Positions 8,059 through 16,631 of a stretch of 64,000 nucleotides of DNA are shown piece after piece (the stretch's first letter is position 1; each line of letters begins with the position of its first letter). The notes beneath the pieces were generated by a model. It made no database searches. It was given only the letters and a program-made list of their open reading frames with translations, and was not told where the DNA came from. Source of the stretch: an uncultured Flavobacteriales bacterium (GTDB taxonomy: Bacteria > Bacteroidota > Bacteroidia > Flavobacteriales_E > Vicingaceae); assembly GCA_905479915.1 (NCBI GenBank), contig CAJQOH010000015.1, forward strand, positions 124,001 to 188,000, given 5' to 3'. A program made the position numbers and the translations under genes.

Positions 8059-9288
8059 ATGAAAGATTTACTGAATAAGTTTGAAAATAAAACTCCTGAA
8101 ATCGTTTTTGAATGGAATGATTCCGAAACAGACGCAAGAGGATGGGTAGTTATTAACTCATTAAGAGGTGGTGCTGCTGGTGGTGGAACAAGAATGAGAA
8201 TTGGTTTAGATAAGCATGAAGTAACTTCTTTAGCAAAAACTATGGAGGTTAAGTTCACAGTTTCTGGACCTGCAATAGGTGGAGCAAAATCTGGAATTAA
8301 TTTTGATCCCAACGACCCAAGAAAAGAAGGTGTTTTAAAAAGATGGTATGCTGCGGTTACCCCACTATTAAAACACTATTATGGTACAGGTGGCGATTTA
8401 AATGTTGATGAAATTCATGAAGTAATACCTATAACTGAAGATTGTGGTGTATGGCACCCACAAGAAGGTGTTTTTAATGGCCATTTCCAACCAAGAGAAG
8501 CCCAAAAGATTAATCGAATTGGACAATTAAGACAAGGTGTTTTAAAAGTTATTGAAGATACAGATTTGAGTCCAGATGTTAACAGAAAATATGTTGTAGC
8601 AGATATGATTACAGGATATGGTGTTGCTGAATCTGTAAAACACTACTATTCAGTATACGGTGGTGAGTTAAAAGGAAAGAAAGTAATTATCCAAGGATGG
8701 GGAAATGTTGGTGCTGCTGGAGCTTATTATTTAGCACAAGAAGGTGCTATTATTGTTGGTATTATTGATAGAGTTGGTGGATTAATAAAAGAAGAAGGTT
8801 TTTCTTACGAAGAGATTACAGCTTTATTTAATGCTAAAGATGGTAATAAATTGAACGCTGAAAACATGCTTTCTTTTGATGAAGTTAATGCTAAAATTTG
8901 GGATATTAATGCTCAAGTATTTTTACCTTGTGCTGCATCACGTTTAATTACTCAAGAACAAGTAGAAAGAATGATTGCTGCCGGAATGGAAGTGATTGCT
9001 GCTGGAGCAAATGTTCCTTTTGCAGATCCTGAAATTTTCTTTGGACCAATTGCAGATTTCACTGATGATAACATAAGTATTATTCCAGATTTTATCTCAA
9101 ATTGTGGAATGGCTAGAGTATTTGGATACTTAATGAGTTCTGATTTAGATAAACTAGAAGACAATGAAATATTTAAAGATACTTCAAACATCATTAAAGA
9201 TGCATTGATTAAAGCGCATGCCAAAAACCCTAGTAAAACTCACATTGCAAAAACTGCATTTGAAATAGCTTTAGATCAATTGGTTTAA
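8059..9288 (+). CDS. Glu/Leu/Phe/Val dehydrogenase family protein
   Basis: 409 residues. The N-terminal half has the substrate-binding segment GGGTRMRIG and the catalytic-lysine segment GGAKSGI (family form GGAKGGI), followed by GTGGDLNVDE. The C-terminal half is a Rossmann domain with GWGNVG near residue 216 and an acidic residue after the second strand (IIDRVGG). The family deaminates an L-amino acid to its 2-oxo acid with NAD(P). This subgroup, common in Bacteroidota, differs enough from hexameric glutamate dehydrogenase that substrate (Glu, Leu or Val) cannot be settled by eye. The start is supported by AAAAAGGA upstream. NhaD follows after 41 nt but has its own promoter-like box. Confidence 0.88.
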   Translation: MKDLLNKFENKTPEIVFEWNDSETDARGWVVINSLRGGAAGGGTRMRIGLDKHEVTSLAKTMEVKFTVSGPAIGGAKSGINFDPNDPRKEGVLKRWYAAVTPLLKHYYGTGGDLNVDEIHEVIPITEDCGVWHPQEGVFNGHFQPREAQKINRIGQLRQGVLKVIEDTDLSPDVNRKYVVADMITGYGVAESVKHYYSVYGGELKGKKVIIQGWGNVGAAGAYYLAQEGAIIVGIIDRVGGLIKEEGFSYEEITALFNAKDGNKLNAENMLSFDEVNAKIWDINAQVFLPCAASRLITQEQVERMIAAGMEVIAAGANVPFADPEIFFGPIADFTDDNISIIPDFISNCGMARVFGYLMSSDLDKLEDNEIFKDTSNIIKDALIKAHAKNPSKTHIAKTAFEIALDQLV

Positions 9289-9293
9289 AATAT

Positions 9294-9301
9294 TATTTTT
9301 G
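9294..9301 (+). promoter_or_regulatory. -7 box for nhaD (TATTTTTG)
   Basis: Exact TAnnTTTG match immediately after the upstream stop codon and 28 nt before the nhaD ATG. Confidence 0.4.
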
Positions 9302-9329
9302 TAACCACTTAACTAAAAATTAAACAATT

Positions 9330-10697
9330 ATGGAAATATTTATTGTAGCCGTATTCATTTTAGGATACTTAGCAATTACACTAGAACATAGTCTTAAAAT
9401 TGACAAGCTTGTTCCTGCTCTTTTAATGATGGCTCTAGCTTGGGCTGGAGTCGCTTTCGGATTAGATGGTTTTACTTCTTGGTTCGATTCTCATGCCATG
9501 AAAATGTTAGAAGGATTCGGTAGTATGGATCATGAATCCAAACTTCACCTAATGGAAAATACACTTTTACATCATTTTGGTAAAACGTGTGAGATTTTAA
9601 TATTCTTGGTTGGTGCAATGACTATTGTTGAAATCATTGATCACTTCAAAGGGTTTTCTACTATTAAAGGGTTTATAAAAACTAACAAAAAGAGCACTTT
9701 ACTTTGGATCGTGTGTATTTTAGGGTTCATTTTATCTGCTATTATAGATAACCTTACTGCTACTATAGTTTTAATTACAATACTTAGAAAATTAGTTCCA
9801 AGTAAAGAAGATAGAATTTGGTTTGCTGGTTTAATTATTATTGCTGCAAATGCTGGTGGTGCATGGTCTCCTATTGGAGATGTTACAACTACAATGTTGT
9901 GGATGGGTAAAAAAGTAAGCGCTGGAGCATTAATTGAATACTTAGTACTTCCATCTTTAGTTTGTATGATTATCCCTACAATAATAGCAAGTTTCTTACC
10001 TGCTTTTAAAGGGAATTTTGAATCAAGTTCAGATCAAGGAGAAACAGATAGCAAAGGAGCTATGATGCTATATTTAGGTTTAGGAATGATTGTTTTTGTT
10101 CCTATTTTTAAAACAGTAACACACCTACCCCCTTATGTAGGTATGATGTTATCTCTTTCTATTGTTGCAATGGTTGCTGAAGTTATTAGTAACCGTAGGT
10201 TTAGCATGACTGATATAGCTGAAGCAGATGATGCCCACGGAGGGCATGCTTCAAGCCCTACATTTGGTGCCTTATCGAAAATTGAAATGCCTTCAATACT
10301 TTTCTTTTTAGGAATCTTAATGACAGTTGCAGCTTTAGAATCTTTAGGTTTAATTTTTACTTTCGGGCAAGATGTACAAGCTTCTATTGATAGCGATATA
10401 TTTGTAATGTTATTAGGAGCAGGTTCTGCTGTAATTGACAATGTACCTTTAGTTGCTGCAAGTATGGGAATGTTTGATATGACAAACTATCCTATGGATG
10501 CTTCAACATGGCATTTTATTGCTTATGCTGCTGGTACTGGTGGAAGTATGTTAATTATTGGTTCTGCTGCAGGAGTTGTTGCAATGGGAATGGAAAAAAT
10601 ATCTTTTTTCTGGTACTTAAAGAAAATTGCTTGGTTAGCTCTTATAGGTTATGTTGCTGGTGCAGCTGTATTTATGGTAATGAGAGGATTTATATAA
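9330..10697 (+). CDS. nhaD: Sodium:proton antiporter NhaD
   Basis: 455 residues with about 12 predicted membrane helices, the usual NhaD length. Typical segments are IDNLTATIVL near residue 139, ANAGGAWSPIGDVTTTMLW near 173 and AVIDNVPLVAA near 370; these acidic and polar residues inside helices are the ion-binding core of this ion-transporter-superfamily member. It exchanges cytoplasmic Na+ (or Li+) for H+ and keeps sodium low, as expected for a marine or saline organism. A strong terminator follows 15 nt after the stop. Confidence 0.93.
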   Translation: MEIFIVAVFILGYLAITLEHSLKIDKLVPALLMMALAWAGVAFGLDGFTSWFDSHAMKMLEGFGSMDHESKLHLMENTLLHHFGKTCEILIFLVGAMTIVEIIDHFKGFSTIKGFIKTNKKSTLLWIVCILGFILSAIIDNLTATIVLITILRKLVPSKEDRIWFAGLIIIAANAGGAWSPIGDVTTTMLWMGKKVSAGALIEYLVLPSLVCMIIPTIIASFLPAFKGNFESSSDQGETDSKGAMMLYLGLGMIVFVPIFKTVTHLPPYVGMMLSLSIVAMVAEVISNRRFSMTDIAEADDAHGGHASSPTFGALSKIEMPSILFFLGILMTVAALESLGLIFTFGQDVQASIDSDIFVMLLGAGSAVIDNVPLVAASMGMFDMTNYPMDASTWHFIAYAAGTGGSMLIIGSAAGVVAMGMEKISFFWYLKKIAWLALIGYVAGAAVFMVMRGFI

Positions 10698-10712
10698 CCA
10701 ATCTCACAATAT

Positions 10713-10749
10713 AAAAAGCCTCTCAGATAAATTTGAGAGGCTTTTTTTT
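10713..10749 (+). terminator. Rho-independent terminator after nhaD
   Basis: Hairpin AAGCCTCTCA / TGAGAGGCTT with a short AT-rich loop, followed by an eight-T run. It separates nhaD from rlmB, whose ATG is only 11 nt further on. Confidence 0.92.
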
Positions 10750-10759
10750 ACTTTACAAT

Positions 10760-11494
10760 ATGGAAAAAGAAAATATCATTTTTGGAGTTCACCCTGTTAT
10801 TGAAGCTATAAATGCAGGTAAAGCTATAGACAAACTTTATATCCAAAGAGATATTAAAGGAAGTGGATTGACAGAACTTAGGAAGGCTGTAAAAAAGGCT
10901 AAAATTGCATTTTCTCATGTCCCAATTCAAAAATTAAACAAACACACCTCTGGTAATCATCAAGGCGTAATGGCTTTTATTTCCCCTATTGATTTAGCTG
11001 ATATTGAAACATTAATTCCTACTTTATTTGAAGAAGGAAAAACACCCCTTATTTTATTACTAGATAAATTAACTGATGTAAGAAATTTTGGAGCAATTGC
11101 TAGAACAGCTGAATGTGCAGGAGTTCATGCTATTGTTGTACCTAAAAGAGAGTCAGCACAAATAAATGCTGACGCCATAAAAACTTCTGCTGGAGCATTA
11201 CACACAATTCCTGTTTGCAAAGTGGATAACCTCACAGATACGGCCATGTTCCTACAAGCTAGTGGAATAAGAATAGTTGGTTGTACAGAAAAAACTGATC
11301 AAACAATCTATGATGTTGATTACACTCCTCCTACAGCTATTATTATGGGAAGTGAAGAATTTGGGATATCAAATCAGATTTTAAAATTAGTTGACGACAA
11401 AGCTAAAATACCCATGGCAGGTGAGATTTCTTCCTTAAATGTATCAGTTGCTGCAGGAATAATTCTGTATGAAGCTGTTAAACAAAGGATTTAA
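10760..11494 (+). CDS. rlmB: 23S rRNA (guanosine-2'-O-)-methyltransferase RlmB
   Basis: 244 residues from the ATG at 10760. The frame is open further upstream to a TTG at 10733, but that lies inside the nhaD terminator stem, so the ATG (MEKENIIFGVHPVIEA) is chosen. The N-terminal ~75 residues are the SpoU substrate-binding domain. The SPOUT methyltransferase domain has motif 1 NFGAIARTAECAG, motif 2 AIIMGSEEFGIS and motif 3 SLNVSVAAGIILYEA. It methylates G2251 (E. coli numbering) in the peptidyl-transferase P loop of 23S rRNA. Its stop overlaps the convergent gene by four bases (TTAA shared). Confidence 0.93.
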   Translation: MEKENIIFGVHPVIEAINAGKAIDKLYIQRDIKGSGLTELRKAVKKAKIAFSHVPIQKLNKHTSGNHQGVMAFISPIDLADIETLIPTLFEEGKTPLILLLDKLTDVRNFGAIARTAECAGVHAIVVPKRESAQINADAIKTSAGALHTIPVCKVDNLTDTAMFLQASGIRIVGCTEKTDQTIYDVDYTPPTAIIMGSEEFGISNQILKLVDDKAKIPMAGEISSLNVSVAAGIILYEAVKQRI

Positions 11495-13023
11495 ATTACT
11501 TTAGATTTTATTACCGATTCAAAACTACTGTCACCGATTTTACTATCTAACCAAGAAACAAAGTCGAAATACTCATTAGCAGCTTGTTCATACGGATCTT
11601 TTAAAACTTCTGTTAATGCAGCTCTAAAATCTTTGTACAACTTTTGCATTCCTTCAGAATCTTTATTTTTCAATAATTTCTTAAAATCCTTTAAGAATAC
11701 ATTTTCAAATTTATAGTTCTTCTTACTTTTAGTTACAAAACGTTTTGTTGATTTAATAGTATAATCTAACAAATCAAAGTTTCCAAGCTCAAAGTGTATC
11801 ACCAAATTAACTAATCGAGCAAAAGTATAAACATCTTCCCTTAATCCATTTTCACTATTATTCAATACCAGGTTGATATATTTTAAAGCAAGCTTATAAT
11901 CTCCATATCCAAAATAAGCCCTAGAAATATTATAATAAAAAAGCATTACTTCTTCATTATTAATTTTTCCTTCATATTCTTCTAACCCATTTATTATCTC
12001 TGGAACCACTATTTCAGTCGCTTTTTTAAAGTCACCTTTATTGATACAAACCAATAATTCTCCATTATGTGGGAACGTAAATAGCTTTAATTGAACATCA
12101 AGACTTTCAAAACCTTTTTGTTTGGTTAATCCTTTCATTTTTTCAATCATATCATAGCATTCATCCCATCTCTTATAATCCATATAGGAAAACATCACAT
12201 TATTTAATGCTTTAACATATCGTTTAGGAAGCTCCCTCATTATCATTGGATTATTCTCCATGATTTTTATCACTTTCATGAAATTTGCATAAGTATCATC
12301 CAAATTTCTTTCTGTAGAGGCACACAACCCTTTTATATAATAACAAGCTGTTGCTGCCTTGGTAGATAAAGCTGTATTCTTTCCTTTTATTAAATGATAA
12401 TTCGAAATTTCATCAACAATTATTTGTTCTTCATCATTCCTTGTATACCCACCTGTTCTAAAAGCATAATTTATTTTAGAGTATAACATTTGATATTCGG
12501 CTAGGTTCCTAAGTTTTTCCAAACACTCATTTTCCTCAAGAACAATTTTAGTCAAATCTTTATCAAAGTCTCCTCTTAAATATTCTTCTTCCACAAGAGT
12601 TTTTTCCCAATCCAAAAGATCTAAAAGAAAATAATACTTTTCATAATCGTAAGCCATCTTTTTTGCCTTACGAATTATTTTTGCACACTCTTTATACAAA
12701 GCTTTATCTACTAGCAATTCAATATTACGTATTTGTTCTTGCAATATTGCTGCAGCCGATTTATCAGCATAAAACCCCCTTAGACTTTTAAGAATAAGAC
12801 TGTATAAATGATTTTTTTCTGATGGTAAATGTTTTATGAAAGTTTCTGTTGCAAACTTATTTTTAATACCCTGTTCATCATAAGAATTCTGCAACTCTAT
12901 AGCATCAAAAAGCTTCATGTAATTCTTATCACCTGACTGTAAAGAAGAAGATAATTTAAAGTATCTTTTTTCAGATTTTGATAATGATTTAATAAGTTGA
13001 AAAAGTTCGGTAGAAGGCTTCAT
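11491..13023 (-). CDS. Conserved Bacteroidota protein of unknown function, helical repeats
   Basis: 510 residues, no signal peptide or membrane helix. The sequence is rich in amphipathic helices with aromatic and Tyr-Phe pairs about every 35-40 residues (AYFGYGDYKLALKYINLVL near residue 370 resembles a TPR unit), so an all-helical TPR-like solenoid is likely. The N-terminal LIKSLSKSEKRYFKLSS segment recurs, as I recall, in a flavobacterial hypothetical family. It stands alone, convergent with rlmB. I do not recognise a function; a protein-protein interaction scaffold is the most that can be inferred. Confidence 0.8.
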   Translation of the reverse strand: MKPSTELFQLIKSLSKSEKRYFKLSSSLQSGDKNYMKLFDAIELQNSYDEQGIKNKFATETFIKHLPSEKNHLYSLILKSLRGFYADKSAAAILQEQIRNIELLVDKALYKECAKIIRKAKKMAYDYEKYYFLLDLLDWEKTLVEEEYLRGDFDKDLTKIVLEENECLEKLRNLAEYQMLYSKINYAFRTGGYTRNDEEQIIVDEISNYHLIKGKNTALSTKAATACYYIKGLCASTERNLDDTYANFMKVIKIMENNPMIMRELPKRYVKALNNVMFSYMDYKRWDECYDMIEKMKGLTKQKGFESLDVQLKLFTFPHNGELLVCINKGDFKKATEIVVPEIINGLEEYEGKINNEEVMLFYYNISRAYFGYGDYKLALKYINLVLNNSENGLREDVYTFARLVNLVIHFELGNFDLLDYTIKSTKRFVTKSKKNYKFENVFLKDFKKLLKNKDSEGMQKLYKDFRAALTEVLKDPYEQAANEYFDFVSWLDSKIGDSSFESVIKSKVI

Positions 13024-13320
13024 AGCAATTCAATAATTAAATAAGCTTTTATTAGTATAAAAATACCTAAAATTAATTTCTTATCACTTATAATTAGACC
13101 ATAGGATTACAATGATAACATTGAGTGTTATTTCATCTCATAAACGGTCAAAGCTATTCCTTTAAAGGCCTAGACCCCTTTCGTTAACCTAAAAAGAGTA
13201 AAAAAGACAAACTCTAGTTAGATATTTAACCATACTTGTTGAATATAGTTGATATCTATTATAAGCTGATGCTCTTTTTATTGATATTTTATTTTACTTT
13301 AGCACTGATTTTTTATACTA
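13024..13320. other. 297-nt intergenic region without a recognisable gene
   Basis: AT-rich spacer between two divergent genes of unknown function. The only structure I see is a small inverted repeat ATAACA-TTGAG-TGTTAT near 13112-13130. No exact TAnnTTTG box and no convincing small ORF were found. Confidence 0.5.
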
Positions 13321-13653
13321 ATGGCAGCTTCTAAAATAAAATTACGATCGAGAGATAGAGATATTCTTTTTAAAAAAGAATATGCTCAACTTAAAATTAA
13401 GGTTGCTTTAAATTGGTTTGAGATTTTTGCCTTATTAATTGTAAGTTTTCTAGCTACATTAAAAACTTCTACCCACTTAAAAATTGGATCAATTAGTCTT
13501 TCTGTTCTTATCTCTTTAATTGTTGCTATAGGTATTGCTTTTGTATTTTCAATGTTTAGAAAATATCAGCTAAAAATCACTAGGTTTGATAAAGAACACA
13601 TCTATAAGAAAATCAGTAATGATTTGATTGACAAAACAAAAAAAGAAGAGTAA
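13321..13653 (+). CDS. Small two-helix membrane protein of unknown function
   Basis: 110 residues. A basic N-terminal segment (KIKLRSRDRDILFKKE) precedes two hydrophobic helices at about 32-47 and 56-78, with a short loop between, then a Lys-rich tail. The basic ends suggest both termini face the cytoplasm. Codon use looks like that of the neighbours. The gene ends one base before the stop of convergent bioA. I do not recognise a family and can give no function. Confidence 0.65.
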   Translation: MAASKIKLRSRDRDILFKKEYAQLKIKVALNWFEIFALLIVSFLATLKTSTHLKIGSISLSVLISLIVAIGIAFVFSMFRKYQLKITRFDKEHIYKKISNDLIDKTKKEE

Positions 13654-13654
13654 T

Positions 13655-14917
13655 CTATTCTTCTAGAAAGCACTCAATAGTCTTATAGATATATTCTAAA
13701 TCTTCTTCTTTAATACAATAAGGCGGAATCATTATCAACACATTCCCTAACGGTCTAATTACAATTCCTTTATCCATAAACCACTTATACGCTTCATTTC
13801 CTTTAGTATTGAAATAATTACTTTCTCCTTCTGTATCTAGCTCTATTGCTGAAATAGTTCCAAAATTACGAGCATCCCTTAGTTTAGGATGACTTTTAAT
13901 TGAAGCGATAAATTCCGATTGTTGTTTAACAATCCTTTGAATATTATGTTTTGTTTCCTCTTTTTCAAAAAGGTCTAAATTAGCATTAGCAGCGGCACAA
14001 GCTAGAGTATTACCAGTATAAGAATGGCCATGTAAAAATGTGTGTTTCTTATTATCAGAATCAAATGCTTTATATATTTTTTCTGCAACCGCTGTTACTC
14101 CCATTGTCATAAAACCACCTGTAACCCCCTTTGACAAGCACATAATGTCCGGTTTATATGCTAAATGATCAGAGGAGAAAAATTTACCTGTTCTATAAAA
14201 ACCTGTTAACACCTCATCAGCTATCGTAACTACATTATACCTTTGACACAAAGCAATCATCTCAGATAATATTTCTGGAGAATGCATCAACATCCCTGCT
14301 GCTCCCTGAACAATAGGTTCGAAAATGAATGCAGCAATATCATTTGATTTTAAAAGTTGTTCAAAATCTGATAAAACAGTTGATCTATTTTCATCATTTG
14401 GAGTGTTAATAAATTGAACATCAAATAAAAATCGCTCAAAGGGTTCATTAAACCCTCCACGAGCTGTTAAACTCATACTACCAAAAGTATCTCCATGATA
14501 ATCATTAGTAAAAGTTATAAATTTACTTCTCTCCTCTCCTTGATTGTACCAATATTGAATCGCCATCTTCAAAGCCACTTCATTTGCTGTAGACCCATTA
14601 TCTGAAAAGAAAATTTTATCAATATTATTTGGAAGAAAATTTACTAAACGTTCCGCCAACTTTACAGCTTGAGGATGTGTAAAGCCTCCAAAAGCAACAT
14701 GCTCTAATTCTAAAGCTTGGTCAGCAATTTTTTTAGCAATATAAGGATGACAGTGTCCGTGCATATTCACCCACCAACTGGAAAAACCATCAATATATTT
14801 CTTACCATCTTCACCATAAATATAAGCTCCTTCAGCTTTTACAATGGGCACAATTTCGGTTCCTTTATGATTAAAAGGATGCCAAATATATTTTAAATCT
14901 TTTTCTACTAAACTCAT
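13655..14917 (-). CDS. bioA: Adenosylmethionine-8-amino-7-oxononanoate aminotransferase
   Basis: 420 residues, class III PLP aminotransferase. Visible features are the N-terminal HPFNHKG, SSWWVNMHGH (substrate site), SDNGSTANEVALKMA (cofactor phosphate site), ADEVLTGFYRTG and the Schiff-base lysine Lys263 in CLSKGVTGG. It converts 7-keto-8-aminopelargonate (KAPA) to 7,8-diaminopelargonate with S-adenosylmethionine as amino donor, the third step of biotin ring assembly. It is the last gene of the bioB-F-D-A operon and its ATG overlaps the bioD stop by 4 nt. Confidence 0.95.
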   Translation of the reverse strand: MSLVEKDLKYIWHPFNHKGTEIVPIVKAEGAYIYGEDGKKYIDGFSSWWVNMHGHCHPYIAKKIADQALELEHVAFGGFTHPQAVKLAERLVNFLPNNIDKIFFSDNGSTANEVALKMAIQYWYNQGEERSKFITFTNDYHGDTFGSMSLTARGGFNEPFERFLFDVQFINTPNDENRSTVLSDFEQLLKSNDIAAFIFEPIVQGAAGMLMHSPEILSEMIALCQRYNVVTIADEVLTGFYRTGKFFSSDHLAYKPDIMCLSKGVTGGFMTMGVTAVAEKIYKAFDSDNKKHTFLHGHSYTGNTLACAAANANLDLFEKEETKHNIQRIVKQQSEFIASIKSHPKLRDARNFGTISAIELDTEGESNYFNTKGNEAYKWFMDKGIVIRPLGNVLIMIPPYCIKEEDLEYIYKTIECFLEE

Positions 14918-15525
14918 AACTTTTCAAATTGAGATTTATAACTCAATACAACTTCTTTATTAATTTCTTGATGCTGTTTAATTCTCCCTAAACATTTTAA
15001 ACCTGAATAACCCAAAATGTACTTTTCGGTTTCTTGATTTTCATCGCCATTAAATATTATCCCTAATACTTTAATTCCTCTATTTTTTAACGCATCTATA
15101 CTTAAAATTGTATGGTTAATACTGCCTAGATAATTTTGAGAAACTAAAACTACCTCGATATCCAACCTCTGAATTAAATCGATAATTAAGTCTTTATCAT
15201 TTAAAGGAACCATCAAACCTCCTGCTCCCTCAACAACTAAATGGTTAGCTGTTTCAGGAAGTACAAAGTCAGACAGTTGTATTTCTAAACTATCTATTTC
15301 GGCAGCTGCATGTGGAGACATAGGAGAATTTAATTTCACTCCTTCTAAATGAATAACTGTTTTATTATTTGAAATAAATCGTTCTATTTTTAAAGAGTCT
15401 GAATTATCTAAATCTCCTGCCTGAATTGGCTTCCAGTAATCAGCTTCTAACGCTTCTGTTAATATTGCTGAGACTACCGTTTTGCCCACATCAGTCCCTA
15501 TTCCTGTAACAAATATTTTTCTCAT
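14914..15525 (-). CDS. bioD: Dethiobiotin synthase
   Basis: 203 residues. The P-loop GTDVGKT is at residues 10-16. WKPIQAG near 31, the VEGAGGLMVP motif near 109 and VSQNYLGSINHT near 138 are all typical. It closes the ureido ring of dethiobiotin from diaminopelargonate, CO2 and ATP. Its start directly follows the bioF stop and its end overlaps bioA, so translation is probably coupled through bioF-bioD-bioA. Confidence 0.94.
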   Translation of the reverse strand: MRKIFVTGIGTDVGKTVVSAILTEALEADYWKPIQAGDLDNSDSLKIERFISNNKTVIHLEGVKLNSPMSPHAAAEIDSLEIQLSDFVLPETANHLVVEGAGGLMVPLNDKDLIIDLIQRLDIEVVLVSQNYLGSINHTILSIDALKNRGIKVLGIIFNGDENQETEKYILGYSGLKCLGRIKQHQEINKEVVLSYKSQFEKL

Positions 15526-16626
15526 TTAATCTTGTATAACTTTAATCAATTCAGCAATTTGTTCTTTAGTATTAAAAGAGTGTAAACATATACGCAACCG
15601 CTCTTCTCCTTTCGGAACTGTTGGCGATAATATAGGCCGCACATCAAAACCTCTAGATTGAACTTTTTCTGCCAACGTTTTTACCTCATCATTTCCTGGT
15701 ACAACTACACATTGAATAGCACTATTGGAGTTAAAAGTTAAAAGTTGAAAATTGAAAGTTGATTCTTTAAAATATTTTATTAATTCCTTTAATTTATTGA
15801 TCCTATCTAAATTATTTTCTAAAAAAGTATGTGCCTTTTTCATTATTAAAATACTTGGCAAAGGCAATGCCGTTGTATAAATAAAAGCTCGTGAATAATT
15901 AATTAAATAATTTCTAAGCAATTTACTCCCTAAAACTACAGCACCATGTGCTCCAAAAGCTTTTCCAAAAGTAACCACACGGGCAAAAACATCATTTTCT
16001 AAACCATATTCAACAATCAATCCTTCTCCTTTCTCTCCAAAAATACCACAAGCATGTGCTTCATCTACAATTAAAGCAACATCATTATTTTTACACAGTT
16101 GAGTCAATTCTTTTAATGGTGCTTCATCACCATCCATAGAGTAAACCGACTCTACAGCAATCCAAATCTGACCTTTAGCATTCTTAATTTTTTCTTCTAA
16201 CGCAACAAGATCATTATGTTTAAAAGAAAACGAATTTGCATTACTCAATCGGATACCATCGCGAATCGAAGCATGAATTAATTCATCGTAAATAATTGTA
16301 TCACCTCTTTGTGGAAGGCTTGAAAACAAACCAAGATTAGCATTATAACCTGAATTAAATATTAATGATGATTCAGCTTTATAATAACTTGCTAAATACA
16401 CCTCAACCTCTTCAGTTATTTTATGATTGCCAGAAATTAAACGAGAACCGGTAGAGCCAAATAGTTCTATACCATTTTGAATGTGTATCTCAGGTTCTGA
16501 GGCAAAGCCTAAATAATCATTAGAACAAAAATCAATCAATTCATTATTGACTTTTAATTCTCTTAAAGCATTTTCAGATTTTCGATTAAACAGTTTTTGC
16601 TCAATATTTTTGTAATGAGACTTCAT
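15526..16626 (-). CDS. bioF: 8-amino-7-oxononanoate synthase
   Basis: 366 residues, alpha-oxoamine synthase family. Seen: NDYLGFA near residue 36, GSTGSRLISGNH near 53, VDEAHACGIFG near 188 and the PLP-lysine segment TFGKAFGAHG near 220. It condenses a pimeloyl thioester with alanine to KAPA. Odd feature: residues ~288-299 (STFNFQLLTFNS) are encoded by tandem AACTTTY heptamers at 15728-15765, the same kind of repeat as in the bioB-trmD spacer, which looks like a repeat inserted in frame into the C-terminal domain. Lys, His and Asp of the active site are intact, so the enzyme is probably functional. Confidence 0.92.
   Translation of the reverse strand: MKSHYKNIEQKLFNRKSENALRELKVNNELIDFCSNDYLGFASEPEIHIQNGIELFGSTGSRLISGNHKITEEVEVYLASYYKAESSLIFNSGYNANLGLFSSLPQRGDTIIYDELIHASIRDGIRLSNANSFSFKHNDLVALEEKIKNAKGQIWIAVESVYSMDGDEAPLKELTQLCKNNDVALIVDEAHACGIFGEKGEGLIVEYGLENDVFARVVTFGKAFGAHGAVVLGSKLLRNYLINYSRAFIYTTALPLPSILIMKKAHTFLENNLDRINKLKELIKYFKESTFNFQLLTFNSNSAIQCVVVPGNDEVKTLAEKVQSRGFDVRPILSPTVPKGEERLRICLHSFNTKEQIAELIKVIQD
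15728..15765. repeat. AACTTTY heptamer repeat inside bioF
   Basis: On the minus strand four to five consecutive units close to AACTTTC / AATTTTC / AACTTTT run through the bioF coding sequence. The 7-nt period is not a multiple of three, so the units are read in different frames. The same unit makes up both arms of the repeat upstream of bioB. Confidence 0.7.
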
Positions 16627-16631
16627 AAAAA

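Noticed and set aside
10733-10759. TTG start for rlmB
   Set aside because: The TTG lies inside the nhaD terminator hairpin; the ATG at 10760 gives the normal N-terminus.
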